Assembly (NCBI RefSeq): GCF_014839805.1
Contig: NC_051126.1
Span: 4,906,609 to 4,970,608 of the forward strand
Length of the DNA stretch: 64,000 nucleotides
Source: Manduca sexta
Taxonomy: Eukaryota; Arthropoda; Insecta; Lepidoptera; Sphingidae
Reading direction: 5' to 3'
Shown: in pieces, positions 22,256 to 33,365 of the stretch
How positions within the stretch are numbered: the first letter of the stretch is position 1
How the letters are laid out: the number at the start of each line of letters is the position of its first letter
Made by a program: the position numbers and the translations under genes
The notes under the pieces: generated by a model
What the model was told of the DNA's origin: nothing
Seen by the model: only the letters and a program-made list of their open reading frames with translations
The model's database searches: none

Positions 22256-23505
22256 GTTATATATGGTAAATAATTTACAAACCCGAGGGTCATATTGATA
22301 AATCATTAATAGTTAGGATTAGATAATTTTACCTTTTTTTTCTCGTTAATACTTATTATTAATTCCGGAACACAAGATTTGGGTTATAATTACGGTAAAA
22401 AACTTTAGGCAATTTTGTATACAATGTGTACCCGATTTTAACCTGCTTGGTGTGTATTAAATAAATAATAAAAAATAGTTTCCTTCTGAAGTGCGAGACC
22501 AGCTGAGACGCTGTCAAACTAAAGTCAGCTCTTAAGTGAGCCATCTTAAGATGCACATTATTGAATAAACAAATATAAACAACATCTCAAACGAAATCTT
22601 TAGCTGTGATATAATGGATTTTAATCATGTTTTATTGTACAATTCCCCATACAGTAACGACAAAGCGACATCTAATTAAAAATTACCTTTGTAATGCATT
22701 ATATTAATAAAATTAATAAGGCTTCATTACAAAATTCCCGTGCGGCGGAACCGAAAATAGTTGCAAACAAAATGATTGATGATTTGTTGCCACAATTAAA
22801 TCGTATTGGCAAAGTTTTAATAATTTATCATTGAAACCTGTGGCACATTGATTAAATGTAATTAATTATTCAGTTCATTTGGTGAGCGTAATCAAATTTC
22901 CTAGTATTGGCCGTTTGGAACAAAATGAATAATTGCTGGTTCAATTAATACATTTCCATTGCATTACATTTTTCAACTATAAAGTTGGAATTAAATAAAA
23001 ATAAATGGTAGTCAGTTTTAAAAGTAACTGAACAGATAAATAATTTCAAATCGCCTTTTTTACTTTTTTACCCTTATCAACAATCGTTTTTATTCACTAA
23101 AATAAACTTGAAAGGTAAAGCCGTTATTTTAGATATTAAAAAAAAGAAATATGGCTGATTGTACATATCAGAATTCATGAACGAGCGAGAGAAATCATCT
23201 AGATAATCGTATACGTAAGTAGAAAGTGATCACATGTTATGGCCAGCAGGCTTAAATAACTACTAGATGAAATCCCCTCTAGTATAGATAATATATAGTT
23301 TTACAAGTAAATAAAAAAGTCCCAATATAATATTTTACGCTACATGATTCTGTTTTACTTGATGTTCAACTAAAATCAATCAATATTTTGTAATAATCAA
23401 CTACTGGTAATTCTACACTTATCTTGAAAATTGATTTTAAATAATGTTTAATGATAACATTATGATAATATAGTAGTTCATATATATCTTGTTATTAATA
23501 TTGTT
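22256..23505. other. Non-coding stretch, nothing recognised
   Basis: AT-rich sequence with only short chance frames. Confidence 0.35.
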
Positions 23506-23778
23506 GACCGTCTCGGCGGCGTAGTTGTACTGCATGCACGGTACGACAGCGTTCTGAGTTCCTGGGTTCGAATCCCGGGTCGGGCAAAGTGATATTTAGG
23601 TTTTTCTGCTCAGTATCAGCCCGGAGTCTGGAATTTGTGCCCGATTTGGCGAAAGGCTCGCCCCCTATCACATCATGGGACGGAACTTGGCAAAAGTGCG
23701 TGCCCTGGTTGCGCCCCCACATAGCCCTTCGGGGATAAATGCGTAGTGTGTGCGTGTGTGTGTGCGTGTGTGTGTGTG
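23506..23778 (+). mobile_element. SINE-1 with (TG)n tail
   Basis: Head with GGCGTAGTTGTACTGC and GGGTTCGAATCCC, body CAGTATCAGCCCGGAGTC and GGGGATAAATGCGTAG end, followed by a TGTG/TGCG microsatellite at 23746-23778. Confidence 0.92.
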
Positions 23779-25530
23779 ACTTGACTCAGTAATTATTAGC
23801 TTTGTTACTTATTTAAGTATTATAATTGGGGTACAGCGTTGTTTATCTTTGTTAAAGTTAAACTCAAATGAACGCTCATGTATGCCATGTGTGCTTACGC
23901 TAGCAAAATATTATATAGAACAGACAGAATATGAAACATTTAAAAGTAAAATTTGAAGAGTAATACTTAAGTAGAACGTACTATGTAAAAATACCAGTAG
24001 AACAAGGTTTATTAATTTATTTTATTAATTATTAATTCATCAAATATAAATAAAAATTGCATGGTGTTTTTGAGTAATTTGGTGATTTTTTTATAATAAC
24101 TTGTTTTAACCCGGGAGCAATGCTTATTACGGTTCTAAATTGAGTTAGGACTTTTCTAGGCTGTTTTATAGACAACTTATTAAATTTTCGCTATAAATTG
24201 CCCCGCTCCCCTTCCTCTACAACTGACTAACCACATATAATAAAATTTCTAGCGATAACTGTATTAATAACACAATATCATATCTACATAAAAATCCGGG
24301 AGGGAATTTTTAAAATAGTTTGGCAACTATTATGCTCGGGAAATGGTTAAAAGTTAACAATACATACCCTACCACTTCTAACAAAACTAAACCAAAAAAA
24401 GCGGCCAAACTTCTAACTTAACTAAAAAAATCGCACAAAACGACATCTAAATTCAAAAACTCGCTCAAAACTTCTAACTTAACTAAAAATCCCTTAAAAC
24501 TTCTAACTAAACTAAAAAAAACTCGCTCAGAATTTAAGTTCTTGACCTAATCATCAAAGAGAGCCTAGAGACAAAGGTTATTAAAAAAATATAGATAGCT
24601 TTACCATTATATTTTTCTTTTTCAAATTATCAAGGACAAAATGCGATTTTAACTTCGAGTAAATTAGGCCAGGCATGCGTTACGAGGCAAGAACTCCAAT
24701 CGAAATATTTAAACAGAGGAATCTCATTATTTGTTTTACGATTCTTGAAATGCCGTTACCACCATTCGATGTGAGGCTGCGGTCTGCTTTGCATTCTACA
24801 TCTTACTGATTTTCTTACGTCCATTTTATATTTACTGGAGCTTTATTCATTATTTTTGAGATACGATATTTATATAGCTCACCCGCAATGGAATATGGGT
24901 TATATGATGCCAAGACCTTTTATCCATTAAGATTATTTCACTCCCATAAAATGCACTCTAACTTGTATGAGCCATGAAAAATCGTTTAAAGGATTTTGAA
25001 GCTACTAAGCATAGAAATCTAAGTTTTAATTAGCAAGATAATTATTCAAATGAAAAGATAAAGAATATTGGATGTATAAACCATCATTCATGAACACTGC
25101 AAATACCGAAAAAGTCATAAAGACTTTACCAAATAAAAAAAAAGAACAAAGTTGAAGAGGAAGAGTATTTGACTCGGAAACATATAGGTATTTGTTATGA
25201 GAAATGCACCTAACAACTGCCAATTCAAAGCATATCGGGAACATTTTGAATATTCGCTGTTATTTTTTCAATGAAATAAATCAAACTAAAAGAAAACCTG
25301 TTGAGTCGTTTTGACTGTTCGCGAATTTCAGTGGAATGTTTTATCGATACTAAACGTAGGTGTTTAAAGTATTATCCGAAGCTACTTGTTGTTAGGTATG
25401 CAAAATTGCATTCGATACATAGTGGTCGCCATATTACCGCTTATCATGAACTTGCAGTCCGATTTTACGACGGCATAACTACTCTGCACATCGTAGAGGT
25501 AGAATTCAGAATTTCATTTACTTGAACATT
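23779..25530. other. AT-rich stretch with cryptic repeats
   Basis: No gene. At 24375-24545 a loose tandem motif, AAACTTCTAACTTAACTAAAAA, recurs about four times with AACTCGCTCA between copies. The rest holds nothing I can name. Confidence 0.5.
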
Positions 25531-25990
25531 TAGGGGGAGGCGATTGATAGGTATGGCGAGGCTATAGCTGAGAGCCTCGACATAGCCAAGGTTTTTGATA
25601 AGGTCAGGCACCGTGGTCTCCTTTCCAAGCATCCTACATATGGTTTGCCCGATAACTTGTGTGAGTGGATTTCTAGCTTTCTGCATGGGCATAGAATGCG
25701 TGTCGTCGTGGGCATGCTTCGAAGCTCATGATGGTAAATGCCGGAGTTCCACAGGGCTCGGTACTGTCGCTCTCCTTGTTTCTTATGTATATCAATGATG
25801 TTAGCACTTGGCAACATTTATTATTATGCAGATGACAGCACGGTTCATGAGCGATATTGCTATGAGACCCCTGGTTCCCGGGTGGACACTGTGAGGAGAC
25901 GCGAGGATCTTGTCATTGAGTGCAACTGGACTCTGATCCTCAATTCTATCGGTAATCTCATATTTTCGGTGTATAAACATGAGACATAAC
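25531..25990 (+). mobile_element. Decayed non-LTR reverse transcriptase
   Basis: Plus-strand frames include SLDIAKVFDKVRHRGLLSK, YGLPDNLCEWISSFLHG, a broken GVPQGS region and YYADDSTVHE. These are the ordered palm motifs of a LINE RT (D-x-x-x-A-F, GVPQGS, YADD). Stops and frameshifts between them show that it is inactive. The YADD box lies near 25826-25840. Confidence 0.8.
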
Positions 25991-26009
25991 ATTTGATTAT
26001 TAAACATTA

Positions 26010-26847
26010 GATAATAGAAACCACAAAGCTATTTCATCGATTTGTTGCATAGGAACTCATTTTTTAAATTTTAGCAGGTAGAAAATCTAGTAGGGTTTAA
26101 AAATGTGGAACGCATCGTGCTTTAATCTTTATTCGTTAGTTCCTTCTTCTGCCCCTTATCAATTAATTTCACATTGCATATTTGGCATATAAATAGTTTT
26201 TAAGGCCCTCTATCTGACGTCAATCGATTCAAGAATCAAATCGTCCTAGAAAAATCCACACAAAGTATTGCAAGATTTTGGTTCAAAGTCAGGACCTCTT
26301 GGTCTACAACCGGCATGTGTTGCCACTTGTCCAAGAAAGCGAAAATGTAATTATTTATTAGTTAACAGACAAAAGAAAAATAACTACATTTCATGACCGA
26401 AGCAAATAAAAGGTGTCTTATCCTGCTCATGATTTATTTAGTGGAAACAAAATATTATGATCTGATTAAATTTTATTTTTGATAGCACGATAATAATTAC
26501 AAATACCTTTTAGCATTAAGATCTAATTTCGTTAGTGACAGTAACGATCAGTTATAGTTCTTTTTTTCTAATTAATTATGAGGTTTGTTTTGTGGCAACT
26601 TTTACATCTGATTTAGATACTTGTCGAGTACAGTCGATTAGACTCAAACACGAATGGGTAAACAGCTTAGTTAGGTGTATTCGTTGCTCATAATTCATAG
26701 TCATATATTCGTGCACAATTTATTCGACGATAGTCTCAGTGAGGCATTATAGCTTTAACTATTCGTCATTTGTGTTGTAGTAACTTTTATCGCTTTTCCT
26801 TAAGTTGTTTCTTTTACTTTTACAATTCATGAAAAAATTAAAACCAT
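26010..26847 (-). repeat. 3' flank of GNAT copy C
   Basis: 26010-26490 is collinear with the D remnant at 15260-15750, and 26350-26847 with the flanks of A and B. C and D share the distal part that A and B lack, suggesting C and D were sister units. Confidence 0.78.
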
Positions 26848-26852
26848 TTATT
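26847..26852 (-). terminator. AATAAA overlapping the stop codon of copy C
   Basis: GAA TAA followed by A forms AATAAA at 26852-26847, as in copy B. In copy A the stop is TGA and the hexamer is lost (AATGAA). Confidence 0.4.
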
Positions 26853-29800
26853 CGCCTCTAGCAATCATAAATATACAAGTTGGAGGGACTTTTTCAAATT
26901 TAACTCCTACTTCCTTCTCAAAATCTTCGGTATTCATTTCGCATACGGTTTCCCAGTTATCACGGATGGCTGCCTTCTGTGTTCCAAATGACGTCATCCA
27001 TGCTCCAGTCATTGGGATATTATGTTCTTTGCACATCAGGCGTCTGGAATCAATGGCACATTTTCAAATAGCAGACGCTTTATTACTTAGACTTTAAAAA
27101 AATGAGAAATATTAACATAATGAACTAATGGTGTTTTATTCACATACAAATAAACAATATGTAATGATAATACTCTTTTGAACTTTATGAGATTACCTAT
27201 GAGTGTAACAATCCCTTCCGTGATACATTAACTAGCTCGTTTTCTGGTCTATTCTATAAAAATAATTTTTAGCATTTGATTTCGTAAAATTTTCCCTTTA
27301 GAATTCAATTTGATTTGTAGTTTATAAAAATGAAAAACAAGAAAACTGTACGCCGTGTTACCTCACCCTGAAGAACTCTTGAGCGATACCAAGACCTCTA
27401 CATTTTGGTAGAACCACAACTCCTCTACCATCGTAGAATTCATCCAAATCGTATTTTTCAAAAACGTTGTATTTCGCTGATAGACATTTCATTATTTCGA
27501 GGAATTTCTTGATTTCTTCAGTGTTCGCGTCCTGTAAGAATTAGACGATTTTGTTAAGAGTTTACCTTCAAAATATATATTCCGATTATATTAAATTAAA
27601 ATTATATTTACGACTTCACATACATTATGGTTGTTTGCAATAGTAATCTATTGAAGGGAGTGCTGGAAATAATTGATATAAAACTTATTTAAAGAGACAG
27701 TGGTAATTGGTAACCAATTACCTAGGCTTTCGGTCTATTTTGGTCTTACCGATGATAATTTGATTGCCCTAATTAGATTGTTCTAGAATAGACAATCTAA
27801 TTAGGGCAATCGTTCATTTCCGACACAACCTAGCTTTTAATCGTCCTACAATACGTGTCTAAGTTAAATATGTATATAAATGTTAGCTTCTTTTGTAAAT
27901 TAAGTAAAGTAGAATCTTACATACGTCATATGTTATTTCTTTAAACGCTTCTTCCTTTGTTTCCAAAACCATCAGCGATGCGCCAAGTAATTCACTATTA
28001 GTGTCAGTTTCGTCATCCGAGACACAAATTGTTATTTGATGTGGCTTTTCATTCCAAGATTCCTTATAAAGTTTTAGTAGTTCTGCCATTGCTTCGGGAT
28101 TTTTGGGTACACCTTAAAAACACTTTATTTATTTATACATTTTACATGCAGAGAAGTACATAGGCAGACTTAATACTAAAGGGATTTTTTATCAGTCGAA
28201 GTTAGGTGATACAGACATAAGCATGATAGATACATTTACAAATTCATACCATATATCAGGAAAATATTGATTGACAGGCTGACAAGTGAATTCATTTCAC
28301 TTGTTCAATTTCTGCATATCTCTACGGAGATATAGAGTAAGCATTTTATAATTATTATATCTAATATTTAAATAAAGTTAAACTAATTATTAATGTAAAT
28401 GATATTTCATTATAAATGTACCTTATCAATTGACTGTCAATTGAAATTAAACTAATTTTCGGATTCTATCGCGATGTTAGTATTTTATTTTCTCCCGACG
28501 TTTCGAAGACTTTGCAGCCTTCATGGTCACGGGGGGGACTGAGGTGTTGTTCATCCGTAAAGTTAAAGTTACAATATCTACCTACATTTTACAATATACA
28601 ACTTTTTTTAAATTTTTTAAAAATTTTAGCTGTTCTTGGTCCGATCTACGCAGAATGAGCTCACAGTGTCTTGAAGTCTGGCAGCCGGTCTTTTGGGTTC
28701 CGATTTAATTAAATGTAGAACTGGATCCCAGGCTTGTGCAAGCTTCCAACCATCTTCCCTATTGAAATTAGGATGTTTTTAATTTCAATAGCCTCGCGAA
28801 TCATCCTAGGCAGGAATCGGTGTTCTTTGGCGAGGATTTGTGGCTTGTCTAGTCGCAGATAATGATTGGCGCCTCCCTCAGAGTGTTCAGCGACTGCAGA
28901 CTTCGTCGAGCGTCGGTGTTTCACGTCAGCTATATGTTCTTTTACGCGGGTCCCTATATTTCTTTTTGTTTGCCCGATATAAGAGAGGCCACAGTTGCAA
29001 TCTATTTTGTATACTCCCGGTTCTGTAGTATTCGGTTATTCTGCGTAGATCGGACCACCAACAGATAAAATTGTTAAAAAATTAAAAAAAAGTTGTATAA
29101 TTGTAAAATGTAGGTAGATATTGTAACATTGACTTACGGATGAACAACACCTCAGTCCCCCCCGTGACCATGAAGGCTGCAAAGTCTTCGAAACGTCGGG
29201 AGAAAATAAAATACTAACATCGCGATAGAATCCGAAAATTAGTTTAATTTCAATGTCTAACATTCGCGTAAACATAAGAAATCATTATAATTGACTGTCA
29301 ACTAATAAGCGGCTGCTAGCAGCCGCTTATTAGAGAGCGACTTTAATGGACATGAAATAACATATATTTTTATTAATATATATTTTCTGATAGCCCGATA
29401 TTCATGATGAAATATCATTTAAATCATTAGTTAGTTGAACTTAATAAACTTTCCTACTTGTTAACACACCATGATCCGTTGGATTGTTGATACCGATATA
29501 CATAATATTATAATGTATAGGTAATATATTATACCATATATTATGTTAATCAACATTTTTTTATCTGCGCTATCTATAGTATCGTATCCGATGTATATAG
29601 GATATGATGTTAGTTATATGTTGTTAGTTATACAATCTACAATTGGATAGTTAACAACCTCTTTTTTTAGGTAATAGGTACAGATTTCAAAAATGTTTGT
29701 CATCTAAAATCTAGCAGGAAAAGAATTATTAATTCTACCCAGTGACAAATAAGTTATAACTTATAAAGCTTTGGATATTTAGTGTAACGGGTAGCTGTCA

Positions 29801-30306
29801 AATAACATAAATGGCAATTATGACGTCACGGAGTGTAACCGGCCGTATCAGTGTGTGCGTTAGTAAGAGACAGCGTAATAACCCCACCATACCCCCACTT
29901 TTGCTCATAACAATATTTCAGATATGAATAACAACTTTATTTTTCAATCAATTTGATGCTGATTTCACGGAAGAATTTCTTTATCGTATTTTTTTCTGTT
30001 ACATAATAGGAAATAATGTACAAAATTAAAAATTGGAAAGTATAATTAATTAGTCACGACTGGCAACAATATGACCGTTAAGACAAGTGAGTGATATCAG
30101 ATGCAGACGGCAACGAGATATGACCTGAGCGTAATATAGTACTAACCTGAACCTTTGTGCAACGACTCTTCCGGTGCATAATGGGTCATTAACAACTTCG
30201 TGACATCTTCTATTCTGTCTTCTGGCATGTCTTCTATGCGAAGCTTCAATACTGTTCCATCCCTTGATTTTGCAGAAAAACGAGACCACACTTTAAGCCC
30301 GGACAT
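26848..30306 (-). CDS. GNAT acetyltransferase, aaNAT-like, copy C
   Basis: Exons 30147-30306, 27925-28112, 27362-27531 and 26848-27043 total 714 nt and 237 residues; junctions are GT-AG and phases are 1, 0, 2. The start is the conserved ATG at 30306; an in-frame upstream start (to about 30348) would extend across the predicted initiator and is not favoured. Exon 1 has YAPEESLHKGSG with the Glu pair at 46-47. Exon 3 has the acetyl-CoA loop R161-GLGIA-166 but reads VVVLPKC where A and B read VVHPKC, so a conserved histidine is replaced by leucine. Exon 4 ends KVPPTCIFMIARGE. This is the most divergent copy and has the largest intron 1 (2034 nt), which contains a Penelope-like insertion. Probable cytosolic amine acetyltransferase; substrate unknown. 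Confidence 0.86.
27762..27811. repeat. Perfect inverted repeat in intron 2 of copy C
   Basis: Arms 27762-27781 and 27792-27811 (20 bp, perfect), spacer 10 nt. A and B have only the right arm (near 7303-7322 and 12410-12430), with TTGTCCTAGAAT on the left where C has the inverted copy. Confidence 0.9.
28441..29288 (-). mobile_element. Penelope-like element with inverted terminal repeats
   Basis: An 848-bp insertion in intron 1 of copy C, bounded by the perfect 13-bp duplication AATTGACTGTCAA (28428-28440 and 29289-29301). Copies A and B have the site once and uninterrupted. The outer ~180 bp on each side are inverted copies of one another (TTTCGGATTCTATCGCGATG, then CCCGACGTTTCGAAGACTTT), as in the terminal repeats of Penelope-like elements. 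The centre encodes a GIY-YIG nuclease remnant on the minus strand. Confidence 0.88.
28640..29035 (-). pseudogene. GIY-YIG endonuclease domain of Penelope-like ORF
   Basis: The minus-strand frame contains GVYKIDCNCGLSYIGQTKR and TRVKEH, the GIY and YIG strands plus the following Arg/His region. Next come STKSAVAEH, RFLPRMIREAIEIK and, after a +1 shift in an A run near 28775, HPNFNREDGWKLAQAWDP. This order is the C-terminal nuclease of Penelope-like retroelements. The reverse transcriptase part is absent, so the copy is 5'-truncated and frameshifted. Confidence 0.85.
29302..29333. repeat. Perfect 32-bp palindrome beside the Penelope insertion
   Basis: CTAATAAGCGGCTGCT joined to its exact reverse complement with no spacer. 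It begins at the base after the element's right target-site copy. A has the left half followed by unrelated sequence (AAGCGGCTGCAAACAAACC), so the right half is new in C. Confidence 0.92.
29815..29900 (-). promoter_or_regulatory. Conserved intron-1 block with CRE-like site (copy C)
   Basis: TGACGTCA at 29821-29828 followed by GTGTAACCGG and GTGTGTGCGT, matching 8400-8490 in copy A. Function inferred. Confidence 0.35.
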
Positions 30307-30337
30307 GTTGACACGCGAGAAATGATGCAGTAGACAC

Positions 30338-30368
30338 TGGGACAGCATGTTCTTGTCGGTATATTATA
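30338..30368 (-). promoter_or_regulatory. Core promoter of copy C
   Basis: TATAAT from 30368 and initiator A at 30338, 30 bp apart as in the other copies. The 5' UTR is shorter (about 32 nt) owing to a deletion between initiator and ATG. Confidence 0.62.
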
Positions 30369-30549
30369 TGTTTTGACATATATACTTCTTATCTCTGAGT
30401 GATGATAACTTTGCAATGTTAGATACTATGAATTTTGGGTATCATCAATGATAACTCGCTATCTATGTCAATATAGCGATAGTTTGTACGACAAGGAAAG
30501 AAAAAAAGTTTTCGTTATTGTTGGCGACACGACGAGCCGACGGCCGCCG

Positions 30550-31245
30550 GAGGACTGAGGCCCACCTTTTTTTTTAACCTGGCTTACCTTTATTAGCCTG
30601 ATAAGGTTCGGCTTTTACAAACACACCGGACTTTCGGGTGAGCGCTTTAGGCACTCGAAACCGTTTGAAATTAAGTGACCATGCTGAGGGTAACCCACTA
30701 ACGTATTACGAACCTCGGCTCGGGACGGCCACTGGGAGAGGATGGAGACATCAGCGATTTTGGGATGAGTGTACTATCAACTATCCGATAACATTATTCG
30801 TCGGCACGCGGGTCGGTACTTAATAGTACCAACCTATAGTACTTCTAATGAAGGGTCAGGGGGACGGAGAACGCGGCCAGGTCCTTGGCGGCAAGGACGG
30901 AACTGGATATACACGTGGTAAAATCCTAATCTTGTTGCGGATGGACATTTCACTATTTTTATTTATAAGCCATGTAATTGACCCATCGCGAATGCGGCTC
31001 GCGCGCGTACCGCGTTTACGTGTGGGACGAAGAACAACTCCTGATCAAGGGTCACTCCTAAATATTTGACCCTATTGGTCCAAGGTATGATCTGACCAGA
31101 CATACGAATTGATGCGTAAGGCGCTTGGACTTTTCTTTTCTTAGTAAAAAAGATTGCCTGGCTTTTAGTGGGGTTTATCGTGATATGCCATTTGGGAAAC
31201 CAAGTACCGACTTTGTGCGCGGCGGCCTGCAAAATGTGTACCACA
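30550..31245 (-). mobile_element. Jockey-type LINE remnant
   Basis: On the minus strand, 31244-30963 encodes WHITINPTKSQAIFFTKKRK and VKYLGVTLDQELFFVPHV, then ARAAFAMGQL. This is the segment after the YADD box of Jockey-clade reverse transcriptases. The remaining 30550-30960 is GC-richer, non-coding sequence probably from the same or a nested element. It lies just upstream of the 5' flank of copy C and may mark the array's right edge. Confidence 0.75.
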
Positions 31246-32293
31246 TGAACAAGGTCTATCTACATATTATAGTATGTATGGTCGAAAATAGTTGAATAAA
31301 TATACGAAGATTACAAATAGACGTACCTGGAATCGATACTACTAAATCATCCTCCATGTCATATTTATAATTTTCGGATTTTACCGGCATATATCTGTCG
31401 TTACAACCATATATTTTAGTCTTAGTAAAGTTACGAACGAATTATTTTTATTCACAAGATTCTATCAGATTCTAGAAAAAAGTGTATCTTCAAAAATTAT
31501 ATTTTTAATCCCTAGCCTCGGGCGATTCCGCTAAAGTCTCCACAACATTTTATTATGTGACCAAAGCTTATCTTCGTTTATTTGAAAAGACGTCCCATTC
31601 CAATCCGTCATGATACAAATAAATTTAATTGCCCCCTAAAATAAATCTCGACCACGATTTTATATCATCTTTATACAGGTTAATGACTGTTTTGCGCCGA
31701 ACAAAAACAATCTATGCCAACCAACCGACAACGGATAAAGGTTTAAGATGAACATTTTAAAGGCGTTTAACAAGATATTTGCTTTTAATTACGGCCGACG
31801 TAAAGCTATCAAAGAAAAACAACCAAAGGTATACCTCGATGTTGTTAATTAAGCGATTTTTTCCCTTTGTTGCCATCTTACAAGGCTTTAGGCTGAAATG
31901 AAGGTAATTGATAGCTATGATTTTACCGAGTAATCTGATCTTTATTTTAAGTGCTTAGTGAGGGTTCTGGGAGGAAAAATGTAAAGTTTTACAATCCAAT
32001 TATTTTCTTTAAAATATACGTTAGAAACAATAGTGTATTAACTCCGAAAATAGTATTTTGAGATTTTGAATAGTATGTTTAGGGTTCTTATTTGTAAAGG
32101 AATTGGGGGCGACATTATCCTTGATTATATTTTGTAACTATATCGTATTCGTTCTAGGCTTATAAAGTATTATAAGCATTTATAGAGACAAATAAAGATA
32201 ATACTGTACTATATACAAGCAGGTCGAATGGCGAACTGTCTGTAACTGTATAGTCTAAATAAAATTGTCCGTAATTATACCAACAGGTATTAA
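31246..32293. other. Non-coding stretch, nothing recognised
   Basis: AT-rich; no further GNAT homology, exon or repeat identified. Confidence 0.4.
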
Positions 32294-32431
32294 TGATTTC
32301 TTATGTTTACGCGAATGTTAGAAATAAACTTGCTTTTCGGATTTTATTGCCTTTATTTCTCCCTTTTTTCTGCCAAATTAAAATATAAAAAAACGTGATG
32401 AAATCCGAAAACTAGTATTATTTCGATAAAT
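32294..32431. mobile_element. Short Penelope-like terminal repeat fragment
   Basis: Starts TGATTTCTTATGTTTACGCG like other copies and ends with the inverted TTTCGGATT/AATCCGAAA pair. It is flanked by the 9-bp repeat AGGTATTAA (32285-32293 and 32432-32440). Confidence 0.65.
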
Positions 32432-32440
32432 AGGTATTAA

Positions 32441-33049
32441 CTATTAAGTCCAAAGTATTGTTATATTACCGAAACCATTTCAGGTAAATGTATCATTGTT
32501 TTAACAGTTTGTGGAAAAAATTGGCTTTATAAATATATAAATAAATACCCAATAAAACATTTTTAGATTTGATACCCTTTTGTTGAGACGAGTTATGTGA
32601 TAGAATTTTAGTTTTATAAATAGTGAAGCTATTGCTAATGTATTTAGCTCGAATGTTAGTTGTTTGTTGCTTACATTTAATTACATTAGCTAACCCCCAG
32701 CTTTTGTTAGCTAATGCATCACTATGAGCAGTTGTAGATAAACAATTAGCCTTTGTAACAACTGACACAAAGGTCTATAGCTAATACAATAGAGTTAAGA
32801 GTAATTAAACTAATTGAGGATTTAATAAGCCTTTAAACGTACATATTTGTTTTAATACGTTATTATTATGGAATTATATTACATATAATTAATTAATACA
32901 GCTTTTTATAATACACGTTTTTATTAAATGTCCAAGACTGACAGACGCCAGTGACAACATATAAAACTACCAAGGAGTAATTATAGATATCGTATGTTCT
33001 AATGTATAAAATAGATATAATTTTAATTTTACACATCGCTGATTCCCTA
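32441..33049. other. AT-rich stretch, nothing recognised
   Basis: Short repeated GCTAATG/TAGCTAA motifs occur at 32630-32790 but no defined element. Confidence 0.35.
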
Positions 33050-33365
33050 ATAATATCAGCCCTGTATTATATACTGTCCCACTGTTGGGCACGGGCCTCC
33101 TCTACTACTGAGAGGGAATGGGCCTTAGTCCACCACGCTGGCCTAGTGCGGGTTGGTAGACTTAATACACCCTCGAAAAGTCCTAAAGAGAATTTCTCAG
33201 GTATGCAGGTTTCCTCTCGTTGTTTTCCTTCACCGTTAAAGCAAGCGATGATTCACAAAGAATAAACACATATTTTTTTAGAAAAGTCAGAGGTGCCCTT
33301 GAGATTTGAACTTGCGGACATTCATCTCGGCAGTCCGTTCCACAACCAACTAGGCTATCGCGCAC
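33050..33365 (-). mobile_element. SINE-2, near full length
   Basis: Complement carries GATAGCCTAGTTGGTTG, a B-box-like GCAAGTTCAAATCTC and the TACAGGGCTGATATTAT tail. Confidence 0.9.

Noticed and set aside
25465..25817. Minus-strand frames of 75 and 95 codons
   Set aside because: They are shadows of the plus-strand reverse transcriptase remnant.
27883..28089. Extension of copy C exon 2 beyond 27925 (VCKILLYLIYKRS end)
   Set aside because: The donor GAC|GTATGTAAG at 27925/27924 restores phase with exon 3, and the extension is intronic.
30304..30348. Upstream in-frame start for copy C (MLSQCLLHHFSRVN)
   Set aside because: It overlaps the predicted initiator at 30338 and is not conserved in A or B.
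30638..31069. Plus-strand frames over the Jockey-like remnant
   Set aside because: They are antisense to, or lie in the non-coding part of, the minus-strand LINE fragment.
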